From assembly GCA_012799425.1 (NCBI GenBank), contig JAAZLF010000162.1:1-10608 (forward strand): a DNA stretch of 10,608 nucleotides, written 5' to 3'. The notes beneath the pieces were generated by a model. It saw nothing but the letters and a program-made list of their open reading frames with translations. It made no database searches and was not told the origin of the DNA. Shown here one piece after another: positions 1-6,612 of this stretch. This DNA comes from Actinomycetales bacterium. Its GTDB lineage: Bacteria; Actinomycetota; Actinomycetes; Actinomycetales; Dermabacteraceae. The stretch's first letter is position 1; each line of letters starts with the position of its first letter. The position numbers and the translations under genes were made by a program.

Positions 1-147
1 CACCTCGGTCCCGGTCAGGACGATACCCGCTTCCCAGGTCTGGTCGATGTAGTAGTCGTGCCGGGCGCGCTTGTTCGAGGCGATGAGCTTCTTCGAAGGC
101 CCGTCGTCCGCAGCGGCCTTCTTCGCCGCCTTCTTCTTCGCCGACAT
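1..147 (-). CDS. smpB: SsrA-binding protein SmpB, N-terminal 49 residues (cut by window edge)
   Basis: SmpB binds tmRNA (ssrA) and carries it to stalled ribosomes for trans-translation in the cytoplasm. Only the first 49 residues are visible; the rest lies before position 1. A lysine/alanine-rich, probably disordered leader (residues 1-20) is followed by [14 protein letters not shown] and then [11 protein letters not shown]. This matches the conserved start of the SmpB OB-fold, where family members read roughly N-KA-HDY followed by E-GI-L-GTEVK. The ATG at 147-145 is supported by an AGGAGGGA ribosome binding site 4 bp upstream (forward 152-159). The gene is 145 bp after the M23 peptidase gene, in the prfB-ftsEX-smpB order known from other Actinobacteria. 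The leader is longer and more basic than in E. coli SmpB. The identification is firm despite truncation; the ssrA gene is not in view. Confidence 0.93.
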   Translation of the reverse strand, partial: MSAKKKAAKKAAADDGPSKKLIASNKRARHDYYIDQTWEAGIVLTGTEV

Positions 148-292
148 CGGGTCCCTCCTGTTCGTTCGCCGCGATGGATGCGTCGCCGGTCGCAGCTCGC
201 GACCTGACAGCTCAGCTTACGCGGTGGTCAGTGCCCGTCGCGAGTGATTTTCGCGCACGGTGATCACCGCCGCGCCCGGACCCCCCGGACCA
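148..292. other. Intergenic region between the M23 peptidase gene and smpB, with a 12-bp palindrome
   Basis: This 145-bp gap holds the smpB ribosome binding site and a perfect 12-bp palindrome, CGGTGATCACCG, at 258-269. The palindrome starts 24 bp past the M23 stop codon. Next to it on the minus strand is a short stem CGCGA/TCGCG (239-243 with 251-255). Together they could weakly terminate the division operon or serve as a protein site, but no T-run follows. I found no -35/-10 pair convincing enough to call a separate smpB promoter; TAAGCT in this gap has a TAnnnT shape but no partner. Confidence 0.4.
152..159 (-). promoter_or_regulatory. Ribosome binding site of smpB
   Basis: On the minus strand this reads AGGAGGGA, with the AGGAGG core six bases before the ATG. 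It is close to a perfect anti-Shine-Dalgarno match and fixes the smpB start at 147. Confidence 0.75.
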
Positions 293-1633
293 TCAGATGT
301 ACTTGCCCGGGTTGACGGCGTTGCCGTCCTCGTGAATTTCGAAGTGGAGGTGGCAGCCGGTCGAGGAGCCGGTGGTCCCCACGTACCCGACGGTGGTGCC
401 GGCTGAGACCTGTGCACCGACCGGCTGGGCGTAGCCCTGCAGATGGTGGTACGAGCTCGTGACGAGGCGGCCGTTGTGGACGCCGTGGCTGAGGATGATC
501 TTGTTGCCCGCGCCGCTGTTGTACGTCCGGGCGATCACGCGGCCTGAATGGGTCGCGCCCACGGGCACCCCGCACGCGACCGGGAAGTCGACCCCGGCAT
601 GCAGCTTGCGGGTGCCGTAGATCGGGTGCACGCGCCAGCCGAAGTTGGAGTTCAGCCGGGCGTTGACCGGATAGCTCCAGCCGCCTCCGGTGTCGGCGGA
701 GCCGGACGAGGAGGAACCCCCTCCGCTCCCGCCGCTGCTGCCGCTGCTGCTCTGCTCGCGCTCACGCTCTCGGCGCGCGCGCTCCTCCCGCTCGCGCTCC
801 TCGCGGGCGAGCTCCTCGATCTCGCTGTCGAGAGTCGAGCTGCGGGTCTCCAGGTCGCCGGTCTCGCCCTCGTACTTCTCCTTCTTGTCCTCGAGGTCGT
901 CACGCTGGGTCTGCTGGGTCAGGTAGAGGTCGTCGAGCTCCTTCTTCGCCGTGGTCGCCTGCGCCTCGGCCTCCTCGGTGCGCTCGACCGCCTCCTCAGC
1001 ATCGATCTTGAGCTGCCTGATCTCCTCGCGCACCGCGGTGAGACGCTCAGCGGAGTTCTCCGTGACCACCTGATCCGTGCGCAGCGTATCCAGGCGAGTG
1101 CCCTGCGAGGCCATGGTGATGCGGTAGTTCATCGACCTGTCCACCGCGTCCTGCGGCGACTGGTTCCCGAGGTAGATGGTGGAAGGGCTGGGCACCCCAC
1201 CGCCCTTGTACGCAGTCAGCGCCACGGTCGCGAGCTCGCCGCCGCTGCGATCGACCTCCTCGCGCCCCTCCTCGACCTGGCCGGAGAGGCGCTGCTCCTC
1301 CTCTTCGGCGTCGGTGAGCCGCTGGCCGATCAGCCGGTCCTCCTCACGAGCCTCCTCCAGCTCCGCCTGCGCCTCCTCGAGCTCCTGCTGCGCCTCGGGG
1401 ATCAGCAGCTCGGTCTCCGCGAGCGCGATGTACGTGTCGGCGAGCTCCTCGCTGACATCGTTCAGCTCGATCCGCAGGTCCTCGAGCTGCTGCTCGACCT
1501 CGTCGCGCTCGGCGATCTTGTCCTCTTTGCTGCCCTCGGCCATCGCCGGGGAGATCGGAGTCATCAGCATCGGCAGAGCCACCAGGGCGGCGGCGACCAT
1601 GCTGAGAGGACGGTGCAGGATGCTCCGGGACAT
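293..1633 (-). CDS. Secreted coiled-coil M23 (LytM) endopeptidase, likely FtsEX-controlled cell-wall hydrolase
   Basis: This 446-residue protein probably cleaves peptidoglycan cross-bridges at the septum. A signal peptide covers about residues 1-32 (hydrophobic core VAAALVALPML, likely cut after AMA). Two long Glu/Arg/Gln-rich coiled coils follow (about 33-130 and 190-293), interrupted at 131-185 by a non-heptad segment that should form the hairpin tip. A Gly/Ser linker (295-318) leads to a C-terminal M23 domain (about 319-446). Its zinc-site motifs are intact: HxxxD at H345/D349 and HxH at H428/H430, with YHHL giving a likely catalytic H397. E. coli EnvC has a degenerate site and activates amidases, so this protein probably cuts directly. 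The ATG at 1633 lies 2 bp after the ftsX stop, with GAAGG inside the ftsX end as ribosome binding site. A longer in-frame extension upstream is only ftsX read out of frame. The architecture matches PcsB, RipC and EnvC, which FtsEX controls; the partnership here is inferred from context. Confidence 0.9.
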   Translation of the reverse strand: MSRSILHRPLSMVAAALVALPMLMTPISPAMAEGSKEDKIAERDEVEQQLEDLRIELNDVSEELADTYIALAETELLIPEAQQELEEAQAELEEAREEDRLIGQRLTDAEEEEQRLSGQVEEGREEVDRSGGELATVALTAYKGGGVPSPSTIYLGNQSPQDAVDRSMNYRITMASQGTRLDTLRTDQVVTENSAERLTAVREEIRQLKIDAEEAVERTEEAEAQATTAKKELDDLYLTQQTQRDDLEDKKEKYEGETGDLETRSSTLDSEIEELAREEREREERARREREREQSSSGSSGGSGGGSSSSGSADTGGGWSYPVNARLNSNFGWRVHPIYGTRKLHAGVDFPVACGVPVGATHSGRVIARTYNSGAGNKIILSHGVHNGRLVTSSYHHLQGYAQPVGAQVSAGTTVGYVGTTGSSTGCHLHFEIHEDGNAVNPGKYI

Positions 1634-1635
1634 GC

Positions 1636-2553
1636 TCACACCTTCAGATAGCGGTTCAAGGAGATCACCGAGGAGGCGATCGACAGGGCTGCCCCCAGGG
1701 CGATCAGGAGCGGTGCGGCCCACACCAGATCGGTGACGCCGACGGTGATGAGCTGCTCGCCGAGGGTGGGCGCGAGCCACCCTTGGACTATGTAGTGCAA
1801 TCCCACCCACAGCATGCCGGAGGCGATGACGCCCCCGATGATCGCAGCGACAGCGCCCTCCAGCAGGAACGGCAGGCGGATGAACAGGTTCGAGGCGCCC
1901 ACCAGGCGCATGATCGCGATCTCCCGGCGCCGTCCCGCGACTGACATCCGGATCGTGGTGGCCACCAGCAGCAGAGCCGCGATCAGCATCAGCACTGCCA
2001 GCCCCAGCGCGAACAGCGTGGACTGGTTGAGCACGTCGATGAAAGGGGCGAAGGTGCTGAGCAGGTCCGTGACCTCGTCCACGCCGTCGCGGCCCTGGAA
2101 GAACTCGACCACCGCGGCGGAGTCGTCGGCGTTCTCGAGCGTGATGTGGAAGGAGACGGGCATGTCCGCGGCGGTGAAGTTCGAGACGAAGCTCTCCCCC
2201 TCGAACTGGTCCTGGTAGATCGTCAGCGCCTCGTCCTGCGAGCGTTCGGAATAGGAGGCGATGTACGGGGACAGCACGTCCCCCTCGAGCGCCTCGCGCA
2301 CCGAGTCGATCTGGGCGTCGGTCGCGGCGCCTCCTGCACAGGAGGCTGCGGTCGAGTGCGGTGAGCACAGGAAGATCGTCACCTGGGACTGCTCGACAAG
2401 GGTCGATTTCATGTCCATGATCTGCTTCTGCATCAGCGCACCGGTGCCGACGAAGGTCAGCGAGACCGCCGTGACGATGACGACAGAGATGACCATCGAG
2501 ACGTTCCGCCACAGACCGGTGAGGATCTCTCCGAGGATGTACCGCGCCCTCAT
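1636..2553 (-). CDS. ftsX: Cell division protein FtsX
   Basis: FtsX is the membrane half of the FtsEX complex, which resembles type VII ABC (mechanotransmission) transporters. It does not transport but passes FtsE ATPase motion to a peptidoglycan hydrolase outside the membrane. The 305-residue protein has a first membrane helix at about 18-40, a large extracytoplasmic loop at about 42-175, then helices at about 178-200, 226-250 and 276-298. This is the standard four-helix FtsX topology. The segment RRREIAIMRLVGAS (208-221) is the conserved cytoplasmic coupling region of this permease family. The outer loop contains Cys63 and Cys72, nine residues apart, which could form a disulfide. The ATG overlaps the ftsE stop (ATGA), with GAGGAG 8 bp upstream inside ftsE, so translation is probably coupled. 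The M23 gene follows after 2 bp. Confidence 0.96.
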   Translation of the reverse strand: MRARYILGEILTGLWRNVSMVISVVIVTAVSLTFVGTGALMQKQIMDMKSTLVEQSQVTIFLCSPHSTAASCAGGAATDAQIDSVREALEGDVLSPYIASYSERSQDEALTIYQDQFEGESFVSNFTAADMPVSFHITLENADDSAAVVEFFQGRDGVDEVTDLLSTFAPFIDVLNQSTLFALGLAVLMLIAALLLVATTIRMSVAGRRREIAIMRLVGASNLFIRLPFLLEGAVAAIIGGVIASGMLWVGLHYIVQGWLAPTLGEQLITVGVTDLVWAAPLLIALGAALSIASSVISLNRYLKV

Positions 2554-3512
2554 CGCAGGTTCTCCTCGTCATCGGCGGCGAAGGGATCCTCGTCGCGGGC
2601 CCTGCGCGCCTCGCGCTCGTCGATCAGATCCTCCTCGAGGATGTCCTCCGCGATGGCGTGCTCATCAGGCTGATCGTCCAGGCGTTCGGCAGACGCGGCG
2701 CCGCTCACCGGTGCCTCGGGATCGGGCGCTCCGTCCCAGTCGGCGACCAGACCGTCCTCGTCCAAGGGATGCTCCTCGCGGTGGGCGGAGTCGTCGGGGA
2801 GGTTCCCTGAGATCACGCTCACCGGAGCCGGAGTCTCGTAGCTGCCCCGCTCCTCGTCCCGCACCACCTGGCCGCCGACCATCTCGACCACGCGACGCTG
2901 CATCCGGTCCACGGCGCTGCGGTCGTGGGTCGCCATCACGACGGTGGTGCCGCGCTCGTTGATCTCGGCCAGCAGATCGAGGATGCCCGAGGCGGTGGAG
3001 GGGTCCAGGTTGCCGGTGGGCTCATCGGCCAGCAGGATCGAGGGCCGGTTGACGTACGCGCGGGCGATCGCGACGCGCTGCTGCTCGCCGCCGGAGAGCT
3101 CATGCGGCATCCGCTTGCCCTTGTCCTCCAATCCCACCATCTCGAGCATCTCGGGCACCAGGCGCCGCACCACCTTCCGGGGCGTGCCGATCACCGCGAG
3201 CGCGAACTCGATGTTCTGATACGCCGTCTTCGACGGCAGCAGACGGAAATCCTGGAACACCATGCCGATGTCACGGCGCAGCGAAGGCACCTTCCAGGAA
3301 GGCAGGCGCGAGAGATCCTTGCCCGCCACGTAGACGGTGCCCCGGGTGGGAGCCACTTCCTTCAGCACCATGCGCATGAGCGTCGACTTCCCAGAACCGG
3401 AAGCCCCCACCAGGAACACGAATTCCCCGCGAGAGAACTCGATGTCGAGATTCTCCACCGCGGGGTGCTGACCACGCATGTACGTCTTGGTGACGTCGTC
3501 GAACCGGATCAC
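2550..3512 (-). CDS. ftsE: Cell division ATP-binding protein FtsE with long acidic C-terminal extension
   Basis: FtsE is the cytoplasmic ATPase of FtsEX and couples divisome state to septal wall hydrolysis. All ABC motifs are present: Walker A GASGSGKST (36-44), Q-loop Gln87, signature LSGGEQQR (139-146), Walker B ILLADEP (159-165) and switch His196. The ABC core ends near residue 220, the usual FtsE length. A further 100 or so residues follow, with 33 Asp/Glu against 8 Arg and no Lys, rich in Pro/Ala and probably disordered until a helix-prone Glu/Arg segment near 285-308. The start is GTG at 3512: an in-frame TGA lies four codons upstream, and the next Met (residue 12) would delete the first beta strand. 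The ribosome binding site is weak (ACAGG). The ATGA overlap with ftsX indicates one operon. Function of the core is secure; the role of the tail is unknown. Confidence 0.96.
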   Translation of the reverse strand: MIRFDDVTKTYMRGQHPAVENLDIEFSRGEFVFLVGASGSGKSTLMRMVLKEVAPTRGTVYVAGKDLSRLPSWKVPSLRRDIGMVFQDFRLLPSKTAYQNIEFALAVIGTPRKVVRRLVPEMLEMVGLEDKGKRMPHELSGGEQQRVAIARAYVNRPSILLADEPTGNLDPSTASGILDLLAEINERGTTVVMATHDRSAVDRMQRRVVEMVGGQVVRDEERGSYETPAPVSVISGNLPDDSAHREEHPLDEDGLVADWDGAPDPEAPVSGAASAERLDDQPDEHAIAEDILEEDLIDEREARRARDEDPFAADDEENLR

Positions 3513-3549
3513 TGGCGCCTGTCACATCTGGGGGAAGTAGTGCGCTACC

Positions 3550-3555
3550 AGAGTA
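3550..3555 (-). promoter_or_regulatory. Possible -10 element of the ftsE operon
   Basis: On the minus strand this reads TACTCT, fitting the actinobacterial TAnnnT pattern and giving a leader of roughly 30 bases before the ftsE GTG. No TTGACA-like hexamer lies 16-19 bp upstream, so it is only a weak candidate. A second TAnnnT match, TAGGAT, lies in the repeat block at 3704-3709. Confidence 0.2.
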
Positions 3556-3605
3556 GGGGCGCGGGGGACGGATTCCGCGAAGGCGAGGGCGCGGCCCGGG
3601 TCAAA

Positions 3606-3617
3606 ACTTGGCCAAGT
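3606..3617. promoter_or_regulatory. 12-bp perfect palindrome upstream of ftsE, possible operator
   Basis: The sequence ACTTGGCCAAGT is perfectly self-complementary. It lies 94 bp before the ftsE start and just upstream, on the minus strand, of a TTGACC hexamer (3599-3604). Its A/T-rich ends stand out in a very G/C-rich spacer. The form suits a dimeric regulator site, but no regulator is known or visible. Confidence 0.3.
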
Positions 3618-3664
3618 GTGCGTGCCTCTGATCACCACCGTCGCAGCGGGCGGCTGGGGGCGCG

Positions 3665-3816
3665 CTCGCAGCACGTCGACCGGGCGCCGCCCAACCCGCC
3701 GGTATCCTACCGCTCACGAGCTCGCAGCACGTCGACCGGGCCCCGCCCAACCCGCCGGTCTCCTACCGCTCGCGAGCTCGCAGCACGTCGACCGGGCGCT
3801 GCCCGATCCGCCGGTC
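3665..3816. repeat. 56-bp direct tandem repeat, about 2.7 copies, abutting the prfB stop codon
   Basis: Copies lie at 3665-3720, 3721-3776 and 3777-3816 (partial, 40 bp). Copies 1 and 2 differ at 3 of 56 positions; the third matches copy 1 at 36 of its first 39. The partial copy ends within two bases of the first base of the prfB stop codon. Each copy holds an inverted repeat GGGC-N3-GCCC (3682-3692, 3738-3748, 3794-3804); the copy nearest prfB gains one further base pair. Each also carries ACCGG/CCGGT flanks that could pair instead. Copy junctions form the palindrome CGAGCTCG. Transcribed from prfB, the block could fold into serial hairpins and act as a 3' end or terminator, but there is no U-run. 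Confidence 0.85.
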
Positions 3817-4930
3817 AGGAGTCGGACTTGCCCTGCTCGGCGCGCCAGCGGATGCCCGCGTCGATGAACTCGTCGATCTCGCCATCGAACACCGAGGAGG
3901 GGTTGCCCTCCTGGTACTCGGTGCGCAGGTCCTTGACCATCTGATACGGGTTCAGCACGTAGGAGCGCATCTGGTCGCCCCAGCTGGCCTTGACGTCGCC
4001 CGCGAGCTCCTTGCGCTCGGCAGCCTCCTCGGCCTTCTTCAGCAGCAGCAGGCGCGACTGCATCACTCGCAGCGCCGCGGCACGGTTCTGGATCTGTGAC
4101 TTCTCGTCCTGCATCGACACGACGGTGCCGGTGGGGAGGTGGGTCATGCGCACAGCGGAGTCGGTGGTGTTCACGGACTGGCCGCCCGGGCCCGAGGAAC
4201 GGAACACGTCGACCTTCAGGTCGTTCTCGGGGATATCGATGGAGTCTGTGGACTCGATCAGCGGGATCACCTCGACCGCGGCGAAGGAGGTCTGGCGGCG
4301 CCCCTGGTTGTCGAACGGGCTGATGCGCACCAGGCGGTGGGTGCCGCCCTCGACCGACAGCGTGCCGTAGGCGAAGGGCGTGGAGATCTCGAAGGTGACC
4401 GACTTCAGACCGGCCTCCTCCGCGTAGGAGGTGTCCAGGACCTTGGCCGCGTAGCCGTGGCGCTCGGCCCAACGCAGATACATGCGCATGAGCATCTCGG
4501 CGAAGTCCGCGGCATCGACGCCACCGGCACCGGCGCGGATCGTGATCACGGCGTCCCGTTCGTCGTACTCGCCGGACAGCAGCGTGCGCACCTCAAGCTC
4601 GTCGAGCGTCTTATGGATGCTGGCCACCTCCTGCTCGGCCTCTGCGAAGGTGTCCGAATCGTCCTCCTCCGCGGCGAGCTCGACCATCACCTCGAGGTCC
4701 TCGATGCGGGAGGCGAGCTCGCTGATGCGGCGCCGCTCGGACTGCGCATGGGACAGCGCAGAGGAGACCTTCTGCGCATTGTCGACGTCATCCCACAGGT
4801 CCTGGGCGGACGCCTGCTTCTCGAGGTCGGCGATCTTGGCGTCGAGCGCCTCGACGTCCGTCACCTGCTCGATGGAGGACAGGGTCGAGCGGAGCTGGGG
4901 GATCTCTGCGGAGAAGTCGATGGAAGCCAC
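3815..4930 (-). CDS. prfB: Peptide chain release factor 2 (RF2)
   Basis: RF2 recognises UGA and UAA in the ribosomal A site and triggers peptide release. The 371-residue protein is of normal length. It has an N-terminal helical domain (about 1-110), the RF2 anticodon-like tripeptide SPF within RISPFDNQ, and the catalytic GGQ loop in [14 protein letters not shown], where RF1 would have a PxT tripeptide instead. The frame is open throughout: the internal UGA and +1 frameshift that autoregulate E. coli prfB are absent. The start is GTG at 4930, which is the most upstream start in this frame; no Shine-Dalgarno sequence precedes it. A TAGACT -10-like hexamer 8 bp upstream suggests a leaderless transcript. 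The gene is 72 bp from the glycerate kinase gene before it and 302 bp from ftsE after it. Confidence 0.97.
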   Translation of the reverse strand: MASIDFSAEIPQLRSTLSSIEQVTDVEALDAKIADLEKQASAQDLWDDVDNAQKVSSALSHAQSERRRISELASRIEDLEVMVELAAEEDDSDTFAEAEQEVASIHKTLDELEVRTLLSGEYDERDAVITIRAGAGGVDAADFAEMLMRMYLRWAERHGYAAKVLDTSYAEEAGLKSVTFEISTPFAYGTLSVEGGTHRLVRISPFDNQGRRQTSFAAVEVIPLIESTDSIDIPENDLKVDVFRSSGPGGQSVNTTDSAVRMTHLPTGTVVSMQDEKSQIQNRAAALRVMQSRLLLLKKAEEAAERKELAGDVKASWGDQMRSYVLNPYQMVKDLRTEYQEGNPSSVFDGEIDEFIDAGIRWRAEQGKSDS

Positions 4931-4938
4931 GATCCGGG

Positions 4939-4944
4939 AGTCTA
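4939..4944 (-). promoter_or_regulatory. Putative -10 element for leaderless prfB transcription
   Basis: On the minus strand this reads TAGACT, matching TAnnnT, and ends 8 bp before the prfB GTG. That spacing would put the transcription start at or next to the start codon. Leaderless mRNAs of this layout are common in Actinobacteria, and the lack of a ribosome binding site before GTG agrees. No good -35 hexamer is visible at 16-19 bp. Confidence 0.4.
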
Positions 4945-5002
4945 CGGCAGGGGGCTGTGCATGCAGTCGTGTTCTGGATGACGATCGGGCCGCGCTGCGC
5001 AG

Positions 5003-6154
5003 TCAGGCGTCGGTGCGTGCCCGTACGCTCCGTGCCTCCGTGGCCCACGCGCCGAGGCTGCGACCCACCTCGACCAGCAGTTCCGCTCCGTTCTCGAGCG
5101 CGAGGCGTGATGACCCGGCGAGCGACGTGAGATCCCACGCTTCCTCGATACCGGCATCGTCCAGCTGGGCGGCGCTGAGGGTGATGGCTCCGGCGACCGC
5201 CGCGACCGGCAGCCCTCGCTGCTGTGCACGGCGCGCCACCTCGGCGGGGCCTTTGCCCTGGAGGGTCTGCTCGTCGAGCTTCCCTTCCCCCGTCACCACC
5301 ACGTCGACCTGCTCGAGCAGGGCGTCGACTCCGACGAGCTCGAACACGGCGTCGGCGCCGGAGCGCTGCCGAGCGCCGAGCAGGAACAGGCCGAACCCGG
5401 TGCCGCCGGCGGCACCGGCCCCGGCCCGGTCGCGGTGGGTGCCGGAAGGGTCGAGAATTCCCGCGGCCGCAGCGAGCGCTGCATCCGCCGTCTCGACCTC
5501 ATGCGGGGCCAGGCCCTTCTGGGGGCCATAGACGGCGGCGGCGCCCTCGGTCCCGAGCAGCGGGTTGGTGACGTCGTTGGCCGCGATGAGGGTGACGCCC
5601 TCGAGCGCCTCGAGCGCGGGGGCGAGGTCCGCCCTGGCGAGGGTGGGCAGAGCGTTCAGCCCGCCCGAGATCGCGGTGCCGTCCTCGGTGAGCAGGTGCG
5701 CCCCGAGCCCTTGGAGCAGCCCCGCGCCGGCATCGGTGGAGGAGCTGCCGCCCAGGCCCACCAGGACCGTGTGCGCCCCGGCGGAGACCGCGGCACGGAT
5801 CAGTTCGCCCAGTCCGCGGGTGGAGGCTGTGCCAGGTGCGAGCATTCCGCCGGGCAGCGCCTGCAGGCCGACCGTCTCGGCGAGCTCGAGCACGGCGACC
5901 CCGTCCTGAAGCGCCCAGCGCGCGATGCGCGGAGCCCCCGTGGGGCCGGTGACAGTGGCGGAGTGCTCCGTGAACCCTGCGGCGAGCGCGGCGTCGACGG
6001 TGCCGTCGCCGCCGTCGGCGATGGGGCAGGACAGCACCTGCAGCTCCGGGGCGGTGCGGGCGATCCCGAGCCGCAGCGCCTCCACCACCTGTGCGGCGCT
6101 GAGCGTCCCCTTGAACTTGTCGGGCGCGAGCAGAACGGTGCGGGTGGGGGTCAT
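5003..6154 (-). CDS. Glycerate kinase (GarK/GlxK family)
   Basis: This enzyme phosphorylates D-glycerate with ATP, feeding glyoxylate/hydroxypyruvate-derived carbon into glycolysis in the cytoplasm; family members mostly give 2-phosphoglycerate. The 383 residues match the usual length of about 380. Conserved family segments are APDKFKGTLSA (10-20), PIADGGDGT (44-52), GLGGSSSTDAGAG (133-145), ANDVTNPL (192-199), GTGFGL (251-256) and TGEGKLDEQTLQGKGP (288-303). The ATG at 6154 overlaps the stop of the preceding TadG-like gene (ATGA), and the conserved start TVLLAPDKFKG fixes it. A GGAGAGG lies about 10 bp upstream. A longer in-frame opening upstream is the pilus gene read out of frame. No glycerate pathway neighbours are visible, so its place after the pilus genes looks like operon read-through rather than shared function. 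The family is certain; the phosphorylated position (2 or 3) is not shown by the sequence. Confidence 0.95.
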   Translation of the reverse strand: MTPTRTVLLAPDKFKGTLSAAQVVEALRLGIARTAPELQVLSCPIADGGDGTVDAALAAGFTEHSATVTGPTGAPRIARWALQDGVAVLELAETVGLQALPGGMLAPGTASTRGLGELIRAAVSAGAHTVLVGLGGSSSTDAGAGLLQGLGAHLLTEDGTAISGGLNALPTLARADLAPALEALEGVTLIAANDVTNPLLGTEGAAAVYGPQKGLAPHEVETADAALAAAAGILDPSGTHRDRAGAGAAGGTGFGLFLLGARQRSGADAVFELVGVDALLEQVDVVVTGEGKLDEQTLQGKGPAEVARRAQQRGLPVAAVAGAITLSAAQLDDAGIEEAWDLTSLAGSSRLALENGAELLVEVGRSLGAWATEARSVRARTDA

Positions 6155-6612
6155 CGGGCGCGAGCCTCTCCTTCGACGGTCAGCGGGATGGCGGTGCCGG
6201 TCCCTCGCAGGAACCATCCTGCCAGGGGCGGGTGCGTGCGCGCGGTGATGACCACTCGCACCGTCCCGTCGGCGTTCACGGTGACATCGGCGAGCTGGAT
6301 GTCCTGGGTGCTGGTGGTGTCGTGCGGATAGCTGCGCAGGTGCTCCTCGGCCGCAGCCCGGGCGGAGCCCTCGTGGATCACTGGGCCGGTACCACCGGCG
6401 TAGAGGCGTGCCGGGTCGATCGCCTGCGAGGCAGACAGCGCGGCGCTGTCGGCGGCATGCTGCAGCCCGTTGCGCTCGAGCTGCACTCCGGTGATGGCGG
6501 TGCCGACGGCGATCACCATGAGGATCACCACCAGCACCCCGGTGGTGAGGATCGTCATCGACCCTCGGGCATCGGCCAGACGCTGTCGCAGCCAGCACAG
6601 ACATGTGCGCAT
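6151..6612 (-). CDS. TadG N-terminus-like pilus assembly protein (Tad, TadE/G-like family)
   Basis: This 153-residue protein has a short cytoplasmic N-terminus, one membrane helix (about 20-42, TILTTGVLVVILMVIAVGTA) and then LQHAADSAALSASQA (50-64). The pattern RGSMTIL plus LERNGLQHAADSAALSA is typical of the putative Flp pilus-assembly TadE/G-like domain, whose hydrophobic helix resembles a pilin. The rest (65-153) is a small extracytoplasmic domain with TVRVVITAR, a strand-forming segment. Full TadG proteins usually also have a large von Willebrand-like C-terminal domain, which is absent here. The ATG at 6612 overlaps the preceding TGA by one base (TGATG) and no clear ribosome binding site is seen, so translation is probably coupled. 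A longer in-frame extension upstream is the neighbouring gene in another frame. It is probably a minor or anchoring pilus component. Confidence 0.8.
   Translation of the reverse strand: MRTCLCWLRQRLADARGSMTILTTGVLVVILMVIAVGTAITGVQLERNGLQHAADSAALSASQAIDPARLYAGGTGPVIHEGSARAAAEEHLRSYPHDTTSTQDIQLADVTVNADGTVRVVITARTHPPLAGWFLRGTGTAIPLTVEGEARAR

Larger units (their letters stand above)
3513..3814. other. 302-bp gene-free region between prfB and ftsE
   Basis: No gene is supported here. From prfB toward ftsE it holds the 56-bp direct repeat block (3665-3816), a GC-rich spacer, a 12-bp perfect palindrome (3606-3617), a TTGACC hexamer (minus strand, 3599-3604) and a -10-like TACTCT (3550-3555) about 37 bp before the ftsE GTG. 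It must contain the 3' end of the prfB transcript and probably the ftsE promoter. A plus-strand frame crosses it, but that is a shadow of ftsE and the repeats. Confidence 0.6.

Noticed and set aside
548..1651. Long plus-strand open frame (367 codons) opposite the M23 gene
   Set aside because: Its Leu/Arg/Ala-rich product is a mirror of the Glu-rich coiled coil on the other strand; it has no recognisable domain and the minus-strand gene has full motif support.
1634..2572. In-frame N-terminal extension of the M23 protein to 759 residues
   Set aside because: The added part is ftsX read in the wrong frame; a signal peptide begins exactly at the Met at 1633.
3599..3604. TTGACC as an ftsE -35 element
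   Set aside because: No TAnnnT hexamer lies 16-19 bp downstream of it on the minus strand.
3665..3816. CRISPR array
   Set aside because: The repeats are contiguous with a 56-bp period and no unique spacers, and no cas genes are present.
3777..3816. Classical rho-independent terminator after prfB
   Set aside because: Hairpins exist but there is no run of T on the transcribed strand after any of them.
2925..3944. Plus-strand open frame (339 codons) across ftsE, the repeat block and the end of prfB
   Set aside because: It overlaps two well-supported genes in antisense, is compositionally biased, and its repeated peptide segment is just the translated 56-bp repeat.
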